Below, piece after piece: positions 9,033 through 17,328 of a stretch of DNA of 64,000 bases. Source of the DNA: Methyloprofundus sp. Lineage in GTDB: Bacteria; Pseudomonadota; Gammaproteobacteria; Methylococcales; Methylomonadaceae. The notes under the pieces are model-generated. The model saw nothing but the letters and a program-made list of their open reading frames with translations. It was not told the DNA's origin and did no database searches. Positions within the stretch are counted from its first letter, which is position 1. Each line of letters begins with the position of its first letter. The stretch is from positions 2,335,630-2,399,629 of the forward strand of contig AP023240.1 of the NCBI GenBank assembly GCA_016592635.1. Reading direction: 5' to 3'. The translations under genes were made by a program, and so were the position numbers.

Positions 9033-9364
9033 AGAGTAATATCCTAACTGAAAAAATAATCTGCTATGGTGTAATGTTTTTCGGGTAACATTATCAATAG
9101 GTGGAAAAACAGCCTATCAAATAAAATAGGATGCCTAATTTAAAAACATCAATATCAAAAATAAATATTAAATAACAATTAATTATGATAATAATTTCCT
9201 AAAAATATAGGGAAATATTTTCCATGTTTTGTAAGCTAGAAATATTTGCTTTCCATACCGAACATAGTTAAGATGCTAGACATGTAAAAACAAAGCAAAT
9301 TTTTCCACACTATATAGCTTAATATCACAATAGGTGGAATTTTTGCATTGTATAAGGACAATAC

Positions 9365-9403
9365 ATGGAAGATTTTCCTGTATCAACAGTGTTAGATTCC
9401 TAG
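9365..9403 (+). other. Possible 12-residue leader peptide before the DUF4062 gene
   Basis: ATG at 9365 with an AAGGA-type ribosome site 6 bases upstream, reading MEDFPVSTVLDS and stopping 20 bases before the DUF4062 start. It may be chance. No attenuator hairpin was found between it and the gene. Confidence 0.2.
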
Positions 9404-10478
9404 TAGGAGAAGAGTCACCATTATGGAAGAAAAGAAGTACCAAATATTTATTAGTTCAACATATACAGACTTGATTGCTGAGCGAAATAAAATAATAGAG
9501 ACTCTGTTGGGAATTTATCACCTACCTGTAGGTATGGAGATGTTTAGTGCAGGTAATGATGAGCAGTGGGAAATAATTAAAGATACGATAGCGACTAGTG
9601 ATTATTATATACTTATCATTGGGCACAGATATGGTTCAGTGACCACAGATGGAATTAGTTATACTGAAAAAGAGTATAACTATGCACTTGAGTTAGGGAA
9701 ACCTATCTTGTCATTTGTTAAAAATAGAGAGACAGCAACAAAGCCAGAAGAAAGAGAAACAGATAGCAAGAAAATAAAAAAATTAAATCAATTTGTTACA
9801 AAAGCAACATCTAATAAAATGTGTGACTTTTGGGAAAATAAAGATGAACTTGCAATGAAGGTAGCAATTACTTTACCTAAATCATTTAGCCGTAATCCAC
9901 AAATTGGTTGGGTTCGTGGTGACCAAGCTTTATCACCTAAAATATCTGAAGAGTTAGCTGAACTTAGTAAAAAAAACAGAGAACTTACTGAAGAGTTGAT
10001 CTTATTAAGAGAAAAAGTATCTAATCGGTTTCCAAAATTTAATATTACAATAAATGGTGAAAATGATTGCTATGAATACTTGATTGACCAATCATCAAAT
10101 AACTATATAAAAATTAATGATAAATTAACTTATGATGAGATACCTAGTGATTTATCTGAGTATATTACTAAAGATGAGGTTGATTCATACATAAAATCGT
10201 TACCTAATAAAAATACAATACAAGAATTTGAAGAACGCATATACTTTTATAACTGAAGTTTCCCAGTTTTTAGGGGGGTATATAGGCGGATAGGGGCATT
10301 TATTAATGGGTTTGCCACATTGCACGCAAGATCCAATTAAAATCATACAGTCCATATATCGCTGAGCTTGGTTTCCCAGTTTTTTGTCAGCCAAATATTA
10401 GGAAAGTCTAATTTTCGAAAAATATTAGCAATTACTAATATTTAAGTACAAATTACTTTAAAAACAACAGGTTGATAG

Positions 10479-10552
10479 TGAATAAGGCTGTATTTTGTAG
10501 TATAATAAACAGCGCTAACAAATTGATTATACAAACAAAAAAGCCTTATTCA
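10479..10552 (+). promoter_or_regulatory. Inverted repeat masking the transposase start (IS copy 1)
   Basis: TGAATAAGGCT (10479-10489) pairs perfectly with AGCCTTATTCA (10542-10552); the final A is the first base of the transposase ATG. A TATAAT at 10501-10506 lies in the loop. A transcript entering from outside would fold and bury the start, while one started from the inner -10 would lack the left arm. The same arrangement occurs at 39802-39875 in copy 2. Confidence 0.6.
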
Positions 10553-11889
10553 TGTTCATTTTACGCGATCTTCTTTCTCCTCTTCAATCACATTTTTCAG
10601 AAACCACGCTCGGCAAAGAAAGAGCCTCGTTATTTGCCTATACGCTACTGTCGATCATTGTCCCGTTTACTTCCTCCATTAGTTCCAATTTATGGCGTAG
10701 CCTTGAAACGCTGTTCGGTATCAATATCAAGCGGAAACGATTTTACACATTCATGGCATCAACCAAATTACCGTGGCAAGGTTTATGGAAAACAGCCTGG
10801 GACCTGATCGACAACCCTGAAACGGACGACCGATTATTAATTGCCCTGGATGATTTCATCAACCCTAAAGTGGGCAAAAAAATCTTTGGTTGCGAAACCA
10901 TTTATGATCATGCGGCCAAAGCCAATCAAAGCGACTACCCATGGGCACAAAACGTGGTAGCCATCGGTTTGCTCAAGCAAATAAAAAATCGTTGGGCCTG
11001 TTTGTTTTTAGATTTTCGCCACTACCTTCCACAGAAAGCGATTGATGCACAATCCGATCGAGCGAAGATCAAAGGTCGATTGCAGTCGTTTGAAACCAAG
11101 ATCGGCCAAGCTGCACAGATGATCATCGGGGTTGCAAATCATTTTTCCGGCAAGCAAATACTCGCGGTGACCGATAGTTGGTTTGGCAATGCAGGTTTGT
11201 TAAAGCCCGTACGCAAAGAGGTAGGCAGTCTGTTTGATATTCTGTCGCGCCTGCGCTGTAATAGTGTTTTATATGATCTTCCCGAGACAAGACAATCTGG
11301 GCAGCGAGGGAGACCTCGAAAATATGGCCAGCGCTTGGGTTCGGCAACAGAAATGGCAAAATGCATTCGTCACGAAGCCGCCGAATATCAGGTGACTCTT
11401 TATGGCAAACAGCGTACGGTACTTGCCCATGAACGCATTGTCATGCTGAAAAGTTTAAAATGCAAAGTACGCGTCGTGTGGGTTTTTCGTAAAACGCAAT
11501 GGATCGCACTGTTTAGCACGGACTTGTCATTATCGGTCACGCAAATGATCGAGTTTTATGGTGCGAGATGGAAAATCGAATCAGGATTCAAGGAGTTGAA
11601 ACAAGACATCGGCAGTCAAAAAAGTCAGTGTCGTAATGCGCATTCCGTGACCAATCATTTGAATTTTTGTATGATGGCAAGTACGCTGACCTGGATTTAT
11701 GCCGACCGTTTAAAGGCGGATCCGGAGCGTCGGCACAAAGTAAAAGGGCGCGCCAGTTTTGCCTTTTCAGACGTGCGGCGCATCATTACCGAGGCAGCAT
11801 TGAACCCGGATTTTAATCATGTTTGCCCCAAACCAAGCAACTCCCCGATAAATCCACTGATTGCCGTACTGTTACGCATGGTGGCTTGA
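10552..11889 (+). CDS. IS4-type DDE transposase, copy 1
   Basis: 445 residues. The catalytic acidic residues fit a DDE enzyme: Asp100 or Asp101 in LLIALDDFINPK, Asp208 in AVTDSWFGN, and Glu343 in the Y-(2)-R-(3)-E-(6)-K signature YGARWKIESGFKELK. This YREK pattern defines the IS4 superfamily. The C-terminal RGRASFAFSDVRRII segment is basic. No obvious ribosome-binding site precedes the ATG, which fits low translation. The product cuts and joins the ends of its own element. The subgroup within IS4 (or IS701-like) cannot be set without a database. Confidence 0.93.
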   Translation: MFILRDLLSPLQSHFSETTLGKERASLFAYTLLSIIVPFTSSISSNLWRSLETLFGINIKRKRFYTFMASTKLPWQGLWKTAWDLIDNPETDDRLLIALDDFINPKVGKKIFGCETIYDHAAKANQSDYPWAQNVVAIGLLKQIKNRWACLFLDFRHYLPQKAIDAQSDRAKIKGRLQSFETKIGQAAQMIIGVANHFSGKQILAVTDSWFGNAGLLKPVRKEVGSLFDILSRLRCNSVLYDLPETRQSGQRGRPRKYGQRLGSATEMAKCIRHEAAEYQVTLYGKQRTVLAHERIVMLKSLKCKVRVVWVFRKTQWIALFSTDLSLSVTQMIEFYGARWKIESGFKELKQDIGSQKSQCRNAHSVTNHLNFCMMASTLTWIYADRLKADPERRHKVKGRASFAFSDVRRIITEAALNPDFNHVCPKPSNSPINPLIAVLLRMVA

Positions 11890-12563
11890 TGATTTTTTTG
11901 GAAACTTCAGTTTTATAATTCACTGCTCAAAAAATCTTCCATAAGCCAATTATCATTTGACGTATGTAACATAGGATCAATAGTCTCTAAAGAAGTTCAT
12001 GTAACAATATCTTTTCCTGAAGAAATTATTGTTGTTGAAAATAAGAAAATAAAAGATATAGAAGCTCCAATTATAAATATCCCTAAACACCCAATTAACA
12101 TTGCAAGAGAAAGAAAGAAAACGGAAGTGGAAAGGCTAAAAGAGTTAGAAAGACTAAAATCACCTTTACTATCTTCCTTGCATCCGAGTAGAATAAATGT
12201 TGCACATGACATAAATCATCTTAGTATGCCAATAATCCCCGAGATACCAACAGATTTTTGGTCATCATTAAAAAATAACTGCATAACCCTGAGAATACCC
12301 AAACTACTACATACAAGGTGTAGTATTTTTGAAGATACATACTCTGTATTAGCAACGAAAAAAGGTGAATACGAAATTCAATTTTCTATTATTTCTGAAG
12401 AATTAGAAAACCCTATTGAGTTCATAGTTCCAGCACGAATTCACAGAATCTAACGTATCAAGGGGTCAGCCAGCTTGAAAAAGAATTTTAATGCTTAAAG
12501 AACAAAAAAATACCAACTCAATTACATATAAGTCCTGTCATATTTTTCAGCAAGTTTGGCTCT

Positions 12564-13427
12564 CTACAATGAGACTTTCACACTCACCCCTAACTGACGA
12601 ACACACTCTGCAAACGCCTCCAATTGTTGCATATTTGCACTCATAATATCTTTTGCTTCAGGCTGTAAAGATGGCCTAGCCAGACTATATAACATTACCC
12701 CCTGCAAAGAAACTCCTGTGATAATAGTACGCAAAAACTCCAAATAGGCAGCTTGCTCTTGTTCTTCAAGCAAGCCATAAACTTCACCATCACCTACATA
12801 TTTCAATACACAAGTCTGTAGCCAAGTACTGCAAAGTTTAGCTGACATCAGTAGGTTCTCTCTCTGTTTTTGCGTACTGATAGCTGTGTGGTTAACATTA
12901 ACCCGCCCCTGCTCGGTAACACTGTCCACTTTAAACCACACTTGCCCTTTATATTGATTAAATAATCGCAAACCTGCTTGTACATCTGCTTTATGCAGCA
13001 AGCTACCATTGGTTATCAACACGTATTGAAAGGGATCTGGGATGCCTGCCCGCTCAATTTGCTCTGTAATCGCGGCAATTGCTTGAGCAAAACCTTTAAC
13101 ACTAGTGGGTTCGCCATTGCCTGAAATGGCAATATCTTTAATCACTCGCATTTTTGGCTCTAACTGAAAGCGCTCATAAAAAGTGCCATGCAATACATCC
13201 TGTAAAAACTCAGCCAACTCTTGAGCTAATAATTCAAAATTTAATTCAGGCGCTGTGCCAATACTTAAATCAGGGACTTGGCAGTAAACACAACCCCAAT
13301 TACAGGCATTATTGGTATTAAAATTAATACCAATCGACAAGCCACCAGAACGCCTGGAGATAACGGGATAGACATACTGATAGCCAGCAACATCACGATC
13401 ATGATTTTTTACACTAAGTTTGAACAT
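12564..13427 (-). CDS. Radical SAM protein next to fae
   Basis: 287 residues with the canonical CX3CX2C [4Fe-4S]/SAM motif at Cys42, Cys46 and Cys49 (CNWGCVYC), preceded by GGLSIGINFNTNNA. A GNGEPTS stretch is the SAM-contacting region seen in this superfamily. It is divergent from the fae paralog, with only 77 bases between the two starts, and both sit next to the H4MPT cluster. A link to pterin or C1 metabolism is an inference from position; the reaction is unknown. It lacks the extra C-terminal cysteine cluster of SPASM proteins. Confidence 0.8.
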   Translation of the reverse strand: MFKLSVKNHDRDVAGYQYVYPVISRRSGGLSIGINFNTNNACNWGCVYCQVPDLSIGTAPELNFELLAQELAEFLQDVLHGTFYERFQLEPKMRVIKDIAISGNGEPTSVKGFAQAIAAITEQIERAGIPDPFQYVLITNGSLLHKADVQAGLRLFNQYKGQVWFKVDSVTEQGRVNVNHTAISTQKQRENLLMSAKLCSTWLQTCVLKYVGDGEVYGLLEEQEQAAYLEFLRTIITGVSLQGVMLYSLARPSLQPEAKDIMSANMQQLEAFAECVRQLGVSVKVSL

Positions 13428-13504
13428 GAAACTAAAAATATTCTTAAAAAAATGTTATTCTACTGGGTTATCCCATTATTCATTTAACTTTTTTGGAGAA
13501 AATT

Positions 13505-14053
13505 ATGAGCGATAGAATCGTCATGCGTACAGGTGAAGCATTGGTTGCAGGTGGTCCAGCTGGAACAGCAGCAGAGCCTGAGATTGTAATTGGTGAGCTA
13601 GATGGCCCTGTTGGAACAGCATTAGCTACTTTAACTGGCGACCAAGCTAAAGGTCACTCTAAAGTGTTTGCTATTCTAAACACTGACATTCAAGTACGTC
13701 CTGTTACTCTAATGGTGAGCAAAGTAACCGTTACTAACAGTCGTTACACAAACATCCTTATGGGGACTGTACAGGCTGCGATTGCTAATGGCGTATTAGA
13801 TGCTGTTCGTGCAGGCGATATTCCTAAAGAAAAAGCAAATGACTTAGGTATTATTTGTTCAGTTTGGTTAAACCCAAGTGTTGCTACAGATGATAACTTA
13901 GATCATCAAATTCTTTTTGATATTCACCGTAAAGCGACTGCTCTAGCAATCCATAAAGCGATGACTAATACACCTGATATTGATTGGTTGTTAGAAAATC
14001 AAGATAAAATCACCCATAAATACTTCCAAATGGGTTTAGACGGTAAAATCTAA
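13505..14053 (+). CDS. Formaldehyde-activating enzyme paralog lacking the catalytic His
   Basis: 182 residues from the ATG at 13505, with GGAGA 6 bases upstream; the in-frame TTG at 13493 lies in the ribosome site itself. It aligns over its length with Fae: TGEALVAGG at the start, RPVTLMVSKVTV in place of [12 protein letters not shown], and the conserved core continues to residue 150. In true Fae the segment NEVAHIDL supplies the acid-base His; here the region reads AAEPEIVIGEL with no His. It is therefore probably not a standard formaldehyde:H4MPT condensing enzyme. It could bind a pterin or formaldehyde for sensing, or act on another carbonyl. The downstream strong terminator gives it its own transcript. 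Confidence 0.85.
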   Translation: MSDRIVMRTGEALVAGGPAGTAAEPEIVIGELDGPVGTALATLTGDQAKGHSKVFAILNTDIQVRPVTLMVSKVTVTNSRYTNILMGTVQAAIANGVLDAVRAGDIPKEKANDLGIICSVWLNPSVATDDNLDHQILFDIHRKATALAIHKAMTNTPDIDWLLENQDKITHKYFQMGLDGKI

Positions 14054-14109
14054 TACCCTATTGCACATGCAATCTAAAATGATTGCCATGCGCTAAGTAT
14101 TGCCAAAAT

Positions 14110-14149
14110 AAAAAAGCCTCCATACAAATATTTGCATGGAGGCTTTTTT
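14110..14149. terminator. Bidirectional intrinsic terminator
   Basis: Long GC-centred hairpin (arms GCCTCCATACAAA / TTTGCATGGAGGC) flanked by A6 on the left and T6 on the right. It serves the fae paralog (+) and the GNAT gene (-), which converge here. Confidence 0.9.
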
Positions 14150-14168
14150 ATGTCGGTTACTTGAACAA

Positions 14169-14666
14169 TCATACATCAGCCTTACTTTCAAAAAACTTGG
14201 AAAAGACAATCCAATCAAAATTTCCATAATGATTCTTTAATACAGCTTCACCTGAATAACCTAAGCCAGAATAAAACTTAATCAGCTCTGCAGCAAGCAA
14301 CCCGGTCTCCAAATATATTTTATGTGCCTGCAAAACAGCCAGCCCTTCAACCTTACGCACTAATTGCTGCCCTATACCTTGTTGCTGATACATGGGGTCA
14401 ACAGATAATCTTTCAAATACACAAACGCCTAAATTAATTTGATACCTAACTGAGCCGACAATTTTGCCACCTCGACTGGCAACAAGAATTGATTTACGCT
14501 TAAAATCTATTTGCACTTCGGCAAGGGATTCATTTAGTGGTGGAATTTGCTCCGCTGCTATCAAATTAGTGTACACCTCGAATGCATTCATTTGAATTTC
14601 AAGAATTGCTTGCAGATCAGAGCTATCGGCCGCCCTTATAATTAATTCTTTATCACCAGTACTCAT
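14169..14666 (-). CDS. GNAT-family N-acetyltransferase
   Basis: 165 residues with a complete GNAT fold: the N-terminal IIRAADSSDLQAIL strand-helix, IVGSVRYQ strand 4, and motif A VDPMYQQQGIGQQLV, the pyrophosphate loop (Q/R-x-x-G-x-G/A) for acetyl-CoA, at about residues 98-112. The C-terminal FYSGLGYSG is also typical. Transfers acetyl groups to an amine; the substrate is unknown. It is isolated between two terminators, downstream of fae in the same direction. Confidence 0.85.
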   Translation of the reverse strand: MSTGDKELIIRAADSSDLQAILEIQMNAFEVYTNLIAAEQIPPLNESLAEVQIDFKRKSILVASRGGKIVGSVRYQINLGVCVFERLSVDPMYQQQGIGQQLVRKVEGLAVLQAHKIYLETGLLAAELIKFYSGLGYSGEAVLKNHYGNFDWIVFSKFFESKADV

Positions 14667-14696
14667 AAATTGTAATTAATATTATCTATTTCAGAC

Positions 14697-14727
14697 AAAA
14701 AAAAGCCCCAGATAAACCGAGGCTTTC
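14697..14727 (-). terminator. Terminator of fae
   Basis: On the minus strand an 8-bp stem (AGCCTCGG / CTGGGGCT, with two G-T pairs) and a five-base loop are followed by eight T. It begins about 25 bases after the fae stop. Confidence 0.85.
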
Positions 14728-14752
14728 TTCAAACGTTATTTAATCGTTAAGA

Positions 14753-15268
14753 TTAAACTTTGTTTGCAGCAAATGGATGCTCAGAAGTTGACTTTTGAGC
14801 AACAACTTCAGCTGCAGTAGGTGTACCAGCTACAGCGTTTTTGATAGATGCTTTAACAGCATCGTAGTTGTTTTTCTCAATAGCAGCATCATCTTCAGCT
14901 AACCAGTGAATGAAAACACCTACAGAGATGAATATATCATCAGCTTCATCAGCTGGGATAGTTCCATCTTCAACACAATCAGCAACAGCCATTGCAACAC
15001 CACGTTGTGCAGGACCGAACATTTGAACTGCTTGCTTAGAACCTTTGATAGTTACTTTGTTGAACATAACAGTTGCAGGCTTAACCATAAGGTTAGGAGC
15101 AACAACAGCTAATAAGCTTGAGAAACCGTCTTTGTTGTTTGTTAAGCAGTTTGCGAAAGCAGACTCAGCAGCAGAACCACGAGGCCCCATCATTAAGTCA
15201 ATGTGTGCAACTTCGTTTCCGTCGCCGTTTAAAGATTCACCAACGCGTAAGTTGTTAATTTTAGCCAT
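14753..15268 (-). CDS. fae: Formaldehyde-activating enzyme
   Basis: 171 residues from the ATG at 15268, the size of known Fae. It condenses formaldehyde with tetrahydromethanopterin in the cytoplasm, the first step of the H4MPT oxidation pathway. The catalytic His is present (His22 in [12 protein letters not shown]), followed by [12 protein letters not shown], and [21 protein letters not shown] and VGVFIHW are near-invariant in the family. It follows the orf7- and orf5-like genes, the M. extorquens order. An in-frame ATG at 15319 with a good AGAGGA ribosome site would add 17 residues ([17 protein letters not shown]); the shorter start fits the family better, but both may be used. Confidence 0.96.
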   Translation of the reverse strand: MAKINNLRVGESLNGDGNEVAHIDLMMGPRGSAAESAFANCLTNNKDGFSSLLAVVAPNLMVKPATVMFNKVTIKGSKQAVQMFGPAQRGVAMAVADCVEDGTIPADEADDIFISVGVFIHWLAEDDAAIEKNNYDAVKASIKNAVAGTPTAAEVVAQKSTSEHPFAANKV

Positions 15269-15312
15269 GCTACTATTACCCTCTGAAAAAAAAGAAAAAA
15301 CTTTATCTAGAA

Positions 15313-15326
15313 TTGACATTTGTCAA
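15313..15326. promoter_or_regulatory. Small palindrome at the upstream fae start
   Basis: TTGACATTTGTCAA, 6-bp arms around TT, overlaps the alternative ATG at 15319. It could be an operator or an RNA element; the evidence is only its symmetry and place. Confidence 0.25.
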
Positions 15327-15379
15327 TATCCTCTAATACAAAATTGTTATGGAAAACAATAATTCATAATCCAAACAGC

Positions 15380-16234
15380 TTATCCATGTGCAAGTAATTG
15401 TTCTAACTGTACTGCTAAAACCGTTACCACCGTAAAATCAGCTGCTGTCCCTGGATTAATCCCAGCAGACTTGAACTCGCTATCTATTTTGCGTAAATAG
15501 CTTTCCATCTGTTCAGGTCTATCTGTTTGAGATAACTTATCGTCAACCAAAGCCATCTTATCCATCACCGTCTTGGTGTGAAGATTGCCATATTTTCGTT
15601 CGATATGACTGTCAGGATATGTTGCCAACATAGCTGCATAAACAGCAACTGCTGACCACTCCGCATCACCCCACCGATTGAAGGCAACATTATACCTTAA
15701 AACCAAAAAATCAAAAATATCTTTGTAATTTGTTGTGAACTGCAACGCAATTCTATCGCGATCAGCTGCCAATTGCATTGCTTGAGTCAGTGTCACATCT
15801 GGCTTTTCAGCAACATCTTGTTCTTCTGCCTTACCTAAGCCACCAGGCGCAGCTAATGCGATTGCACGAAAAACCCAATCAGAATCGGTGATAGTTGTAT
15901 TAGCTAAAACAATGGCCAACTCCGCTTGCAAATCATTTTTAGAAGCCGCCTTTTCAGCTGCCATTAACAACGGTGCACACAACAAAATAATGCCTAAATT
16001 AGTATTACAACCAACAGCTACACGCGTTGCTTTTACAGCATAATAAATGCGCTCGCCTAAACCATATTCTCTATTCGTTATCGGTTTTACACTTTGTTCA
16101 GCACTAACACGAAAATCCTGTACCGTCATATCATGACCATCAGCATAAATACTGACATTACCAGGCTTAAAGGCACGCAATTCTATTTCACATGCGTACT
16201 CATAAGTCTCCATTAATTGCTGTTGCGTTAACAT
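15380..16234 (-). CDS. CitG/MdcB-like protein of the H4MPT cluster (orf7 type)
   Basis: 284 residues related to triphosphoribosyl-dephospho-CoA synthases: ELRAFKPGNVSIYADGHDM is the N-terminal PGN motif and CNTNLGIILLCAPL the central glycine-rich helix. In methylotrophs this subfamily (orf7 in M. extorquens) lies between orf5 and fae and mutants are impaired in H4MPT formation; the exact reaction is not established. Its start overlaps the end of the ATP-grasp gene by 7 bases, a sign of translational coupling. Because citrate lyase and malonate decarboxylase genes are absent, a role in H4MPT synthesis is the better reading than CoA prosthetic group synthesis. Confidence 0.85.
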   Translation of the reverse strand: MLTQQQLMETYEYACEIELRAFKPGNVSIYADGHDMTVQDFRVSAEQSVKPITNREYGLGERIYYAVKATRVAVGCNTNLGIILLCAPLLMAAEKAASKNDLQAELAIVLANTTITDSDWVFRAIALAAPGGLGKAEEQDVAEKPDVTLTQAMQLAADRDRIALQFTTNYKDIFDFLVLRYNVAFNRWGDAEWSAVAVYAAMLATYPDSHIERKYGNLHTKTVMDKMALVDDKLSQTDRPEQMESYLRKIDSEFKSAGINPGTAADFTVVTVLAVQLEQLLAHG

Positions 16235-17139
16235 ACTTTCTCTATTTGTTTAGGCTGTACACAAAGTGCCAGCAAATCATCCACTAAAATACTTGCTACC
16301 TGTACATTACAGACACTTTCCAAACCTTTCCATGCCGGAATGCTATTGACTTCAATAATTTGATAGCCACCTTCAGGCGTACAAATAATATCCACACCAG
16401 CATAGTTCATTTGCAAAGCAGCTGTTGCTTTAATGGCCATTTCTGCCATAGCATCCGTTATCGGCAAGGCTTCACATTTTGCGCCTCTGGCAACATTATT
16501 TAACCAGTGCACACCGCGGCGACGCATGGAGGCTATCGCTTTACCATTCACCACAAAAACCCGCCAATCTGAATAGCCTTCACCCTCACAATCAACAAAG
16601 CGTTGTAAATAATAAATACCCTGACTATGCGCCAACCAAAATAAATCGCTTAACTTTTCAATTCGGCGAATGCCTTCCCCTTGCGAACCAAAAATAGGTT
16701 TACTGATTAATTGGTGCCCTAAACGCAGCTGTTGCTCGGCTATTTCTAATGCTTTAGTACGATCCCTTAACACCCACGTAGCAGGAGTCGGCAAATTGTG
16801 CTGCTGTAATAGAAAACTGGTCATGCTTTTATCAACACTACGCTCAATGGCATGCCCGTCATTATAAACAGGGATACCCATTATTTTCAGCGCATGTAAT
16901 ATATCTAAATAGTGCACTACCTCTGTTAGAGAACCACCTGGCACCCCTCGTACAAATACCGCATCGGGTAGAGTTTGCTCAAAACCAGGGATGCTTATCG
17001 GCAACATACCCTCCTGAATTGCCATCCGGCATTCTGTTAATGATACATATTCAGCTAAATATCCCCGTGCAGCAAAAGCAAGGCGTAATTGCTTACCATG
17101 CCAACCAGGATCATCAGTAAAAATCGCTATTCGTCCCAC
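16228..17139 (-). CDS. ATP-grasp (RimK-like) ligase of the H4MPT cluster (orf5 type)
   Basis: 303 residues starting at GTG. ATP-grasp features include ISKPIFGSQGEGI (the ATP-binding Lys and glycine-rich loop, about residues 145-157), the RFVDCEG strand, and the C-terminal metal site EVNSIPAWKG with NYAGVDII before it. RimK-like enzymes ligate glutamate or another amino acid to an acceptor carboxylate. The orf5 homolog in M. extorquens is needed for H4MPT synthesis and may add a glutamate-like side chain, which is inference. First gene of a unit with the CitG-like gene and probably fae. It diverges from ubiG across a 189-base gap. Confidence 0.85.
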   Translation of the reverse strand: MGRIAIFTDDPGWHGKQLRLAFAARGYLAEYVSLTECRMAIQEGMLPISIPGFEQTLPDAVFVRGVPGGSLTEVVHYLDILHALKIMGIPVYNDGHAIERSVDKSMTSFLLQQHNLPTPATWVLRDRTKALEIAEQQLRLGHQLISKPIFGSQGEGIRRIEKLSDLFWLAHSQGIYYLQRFVDCEGEGYSDWRVFVVNGKAIASMRRRGVHWLNNVARGAKCEALPITDAMAEMAIKATAALQMNYAGVDIICTPEGGYQIIEVNSIPAWKGLESVCNVQVASILVDDLLALCVQPKQIEKVC

Positions 17140-17328
17140 TAAAAATATTACTCGCTATAAATAAGAAAACAATAATTATAACGTTACCCTGCTCTATATT
17201 AGTATAATAGTTTCGATAATGATGCATGGCTTATAGCAAGCATTTGTATTATAAGGATTTAACTAAAATCCTCCTAATAACCTAGTATTCTAGTATACTA
17301 TTGCGATAATCAATACGACCCAACAATC

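Larger units (their letters stand above)
10253..11910 (+). mobile_element. IS4-type insertion sequence, copy 1 (1658 bp)
   Basis: Ends are CTGAAGTTTCC at 10253 and its inverse GGAAACTTCAG at 11910. Flanking duplication TTTTATAA at 10245-10252 and 11911-11918. Same length as copy 2 (39576-41233); I found only two base differences between them, C10513/T39836 and C11148/T40471. The left 300 bases are non-coding and hold the transposase start region with an inverted repeat. The near identity points to recent transposition. Confidence 0.95.
9423..12453 (+). pseudogene. DUF4062-domain gene interrupted by an IS element
   Basis: The 5' part (9423-10252) encodes the N-terminal DUF4062 domain: YQIFISSTYTDLIAERN at the start, GMEMF near residue 40, and YYILIIGHRYGS near residue 60, a Rossmann-like fold related to TIR-type modules. 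A predicted coiled coil follows near residue 180. An IS (10253-11910) then breaks the gene. Removing the IS and one copy of the 8-bp duplication TTTTATAA restores one frame to the stop at 12453: 454 codons, the second half coding for 5' KKSSISQLSFDV... to ...VPARIHRI. The present 5' frame stops at 10256, just inside the IS, so a 277-residue truncated protein could still be made. The gene is much more AT-rich than its neighbours and probably acquired. DUF4062 proteins occur in defence-like and signalling contexts; this one's role is unknown. Confidence 0.85.

Noticed and set aside
10200-10394. Minus-strand 64-codon frame in the left end of IS copy 1 with a CxxC pair
   Set aside because: The frame runs into the flank of this copy only; there is no ribosome site, and the corresponding frame in copy 2 ends differently. 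More likely chance coding in the IS terminus.
10472-10807. 111-codon plus-strand frame overlapping the transposase in both IS copies
   Set aside because: It is an alternative frame of the transposase start region; no ribosome site and no recognisable domain.
17140-17328. Regulatory site in the orf5/ubiG gap
   Set aside because: A small AGTAT/ATACT symmetry exists but is short and AT-rich; not distinct from chance.
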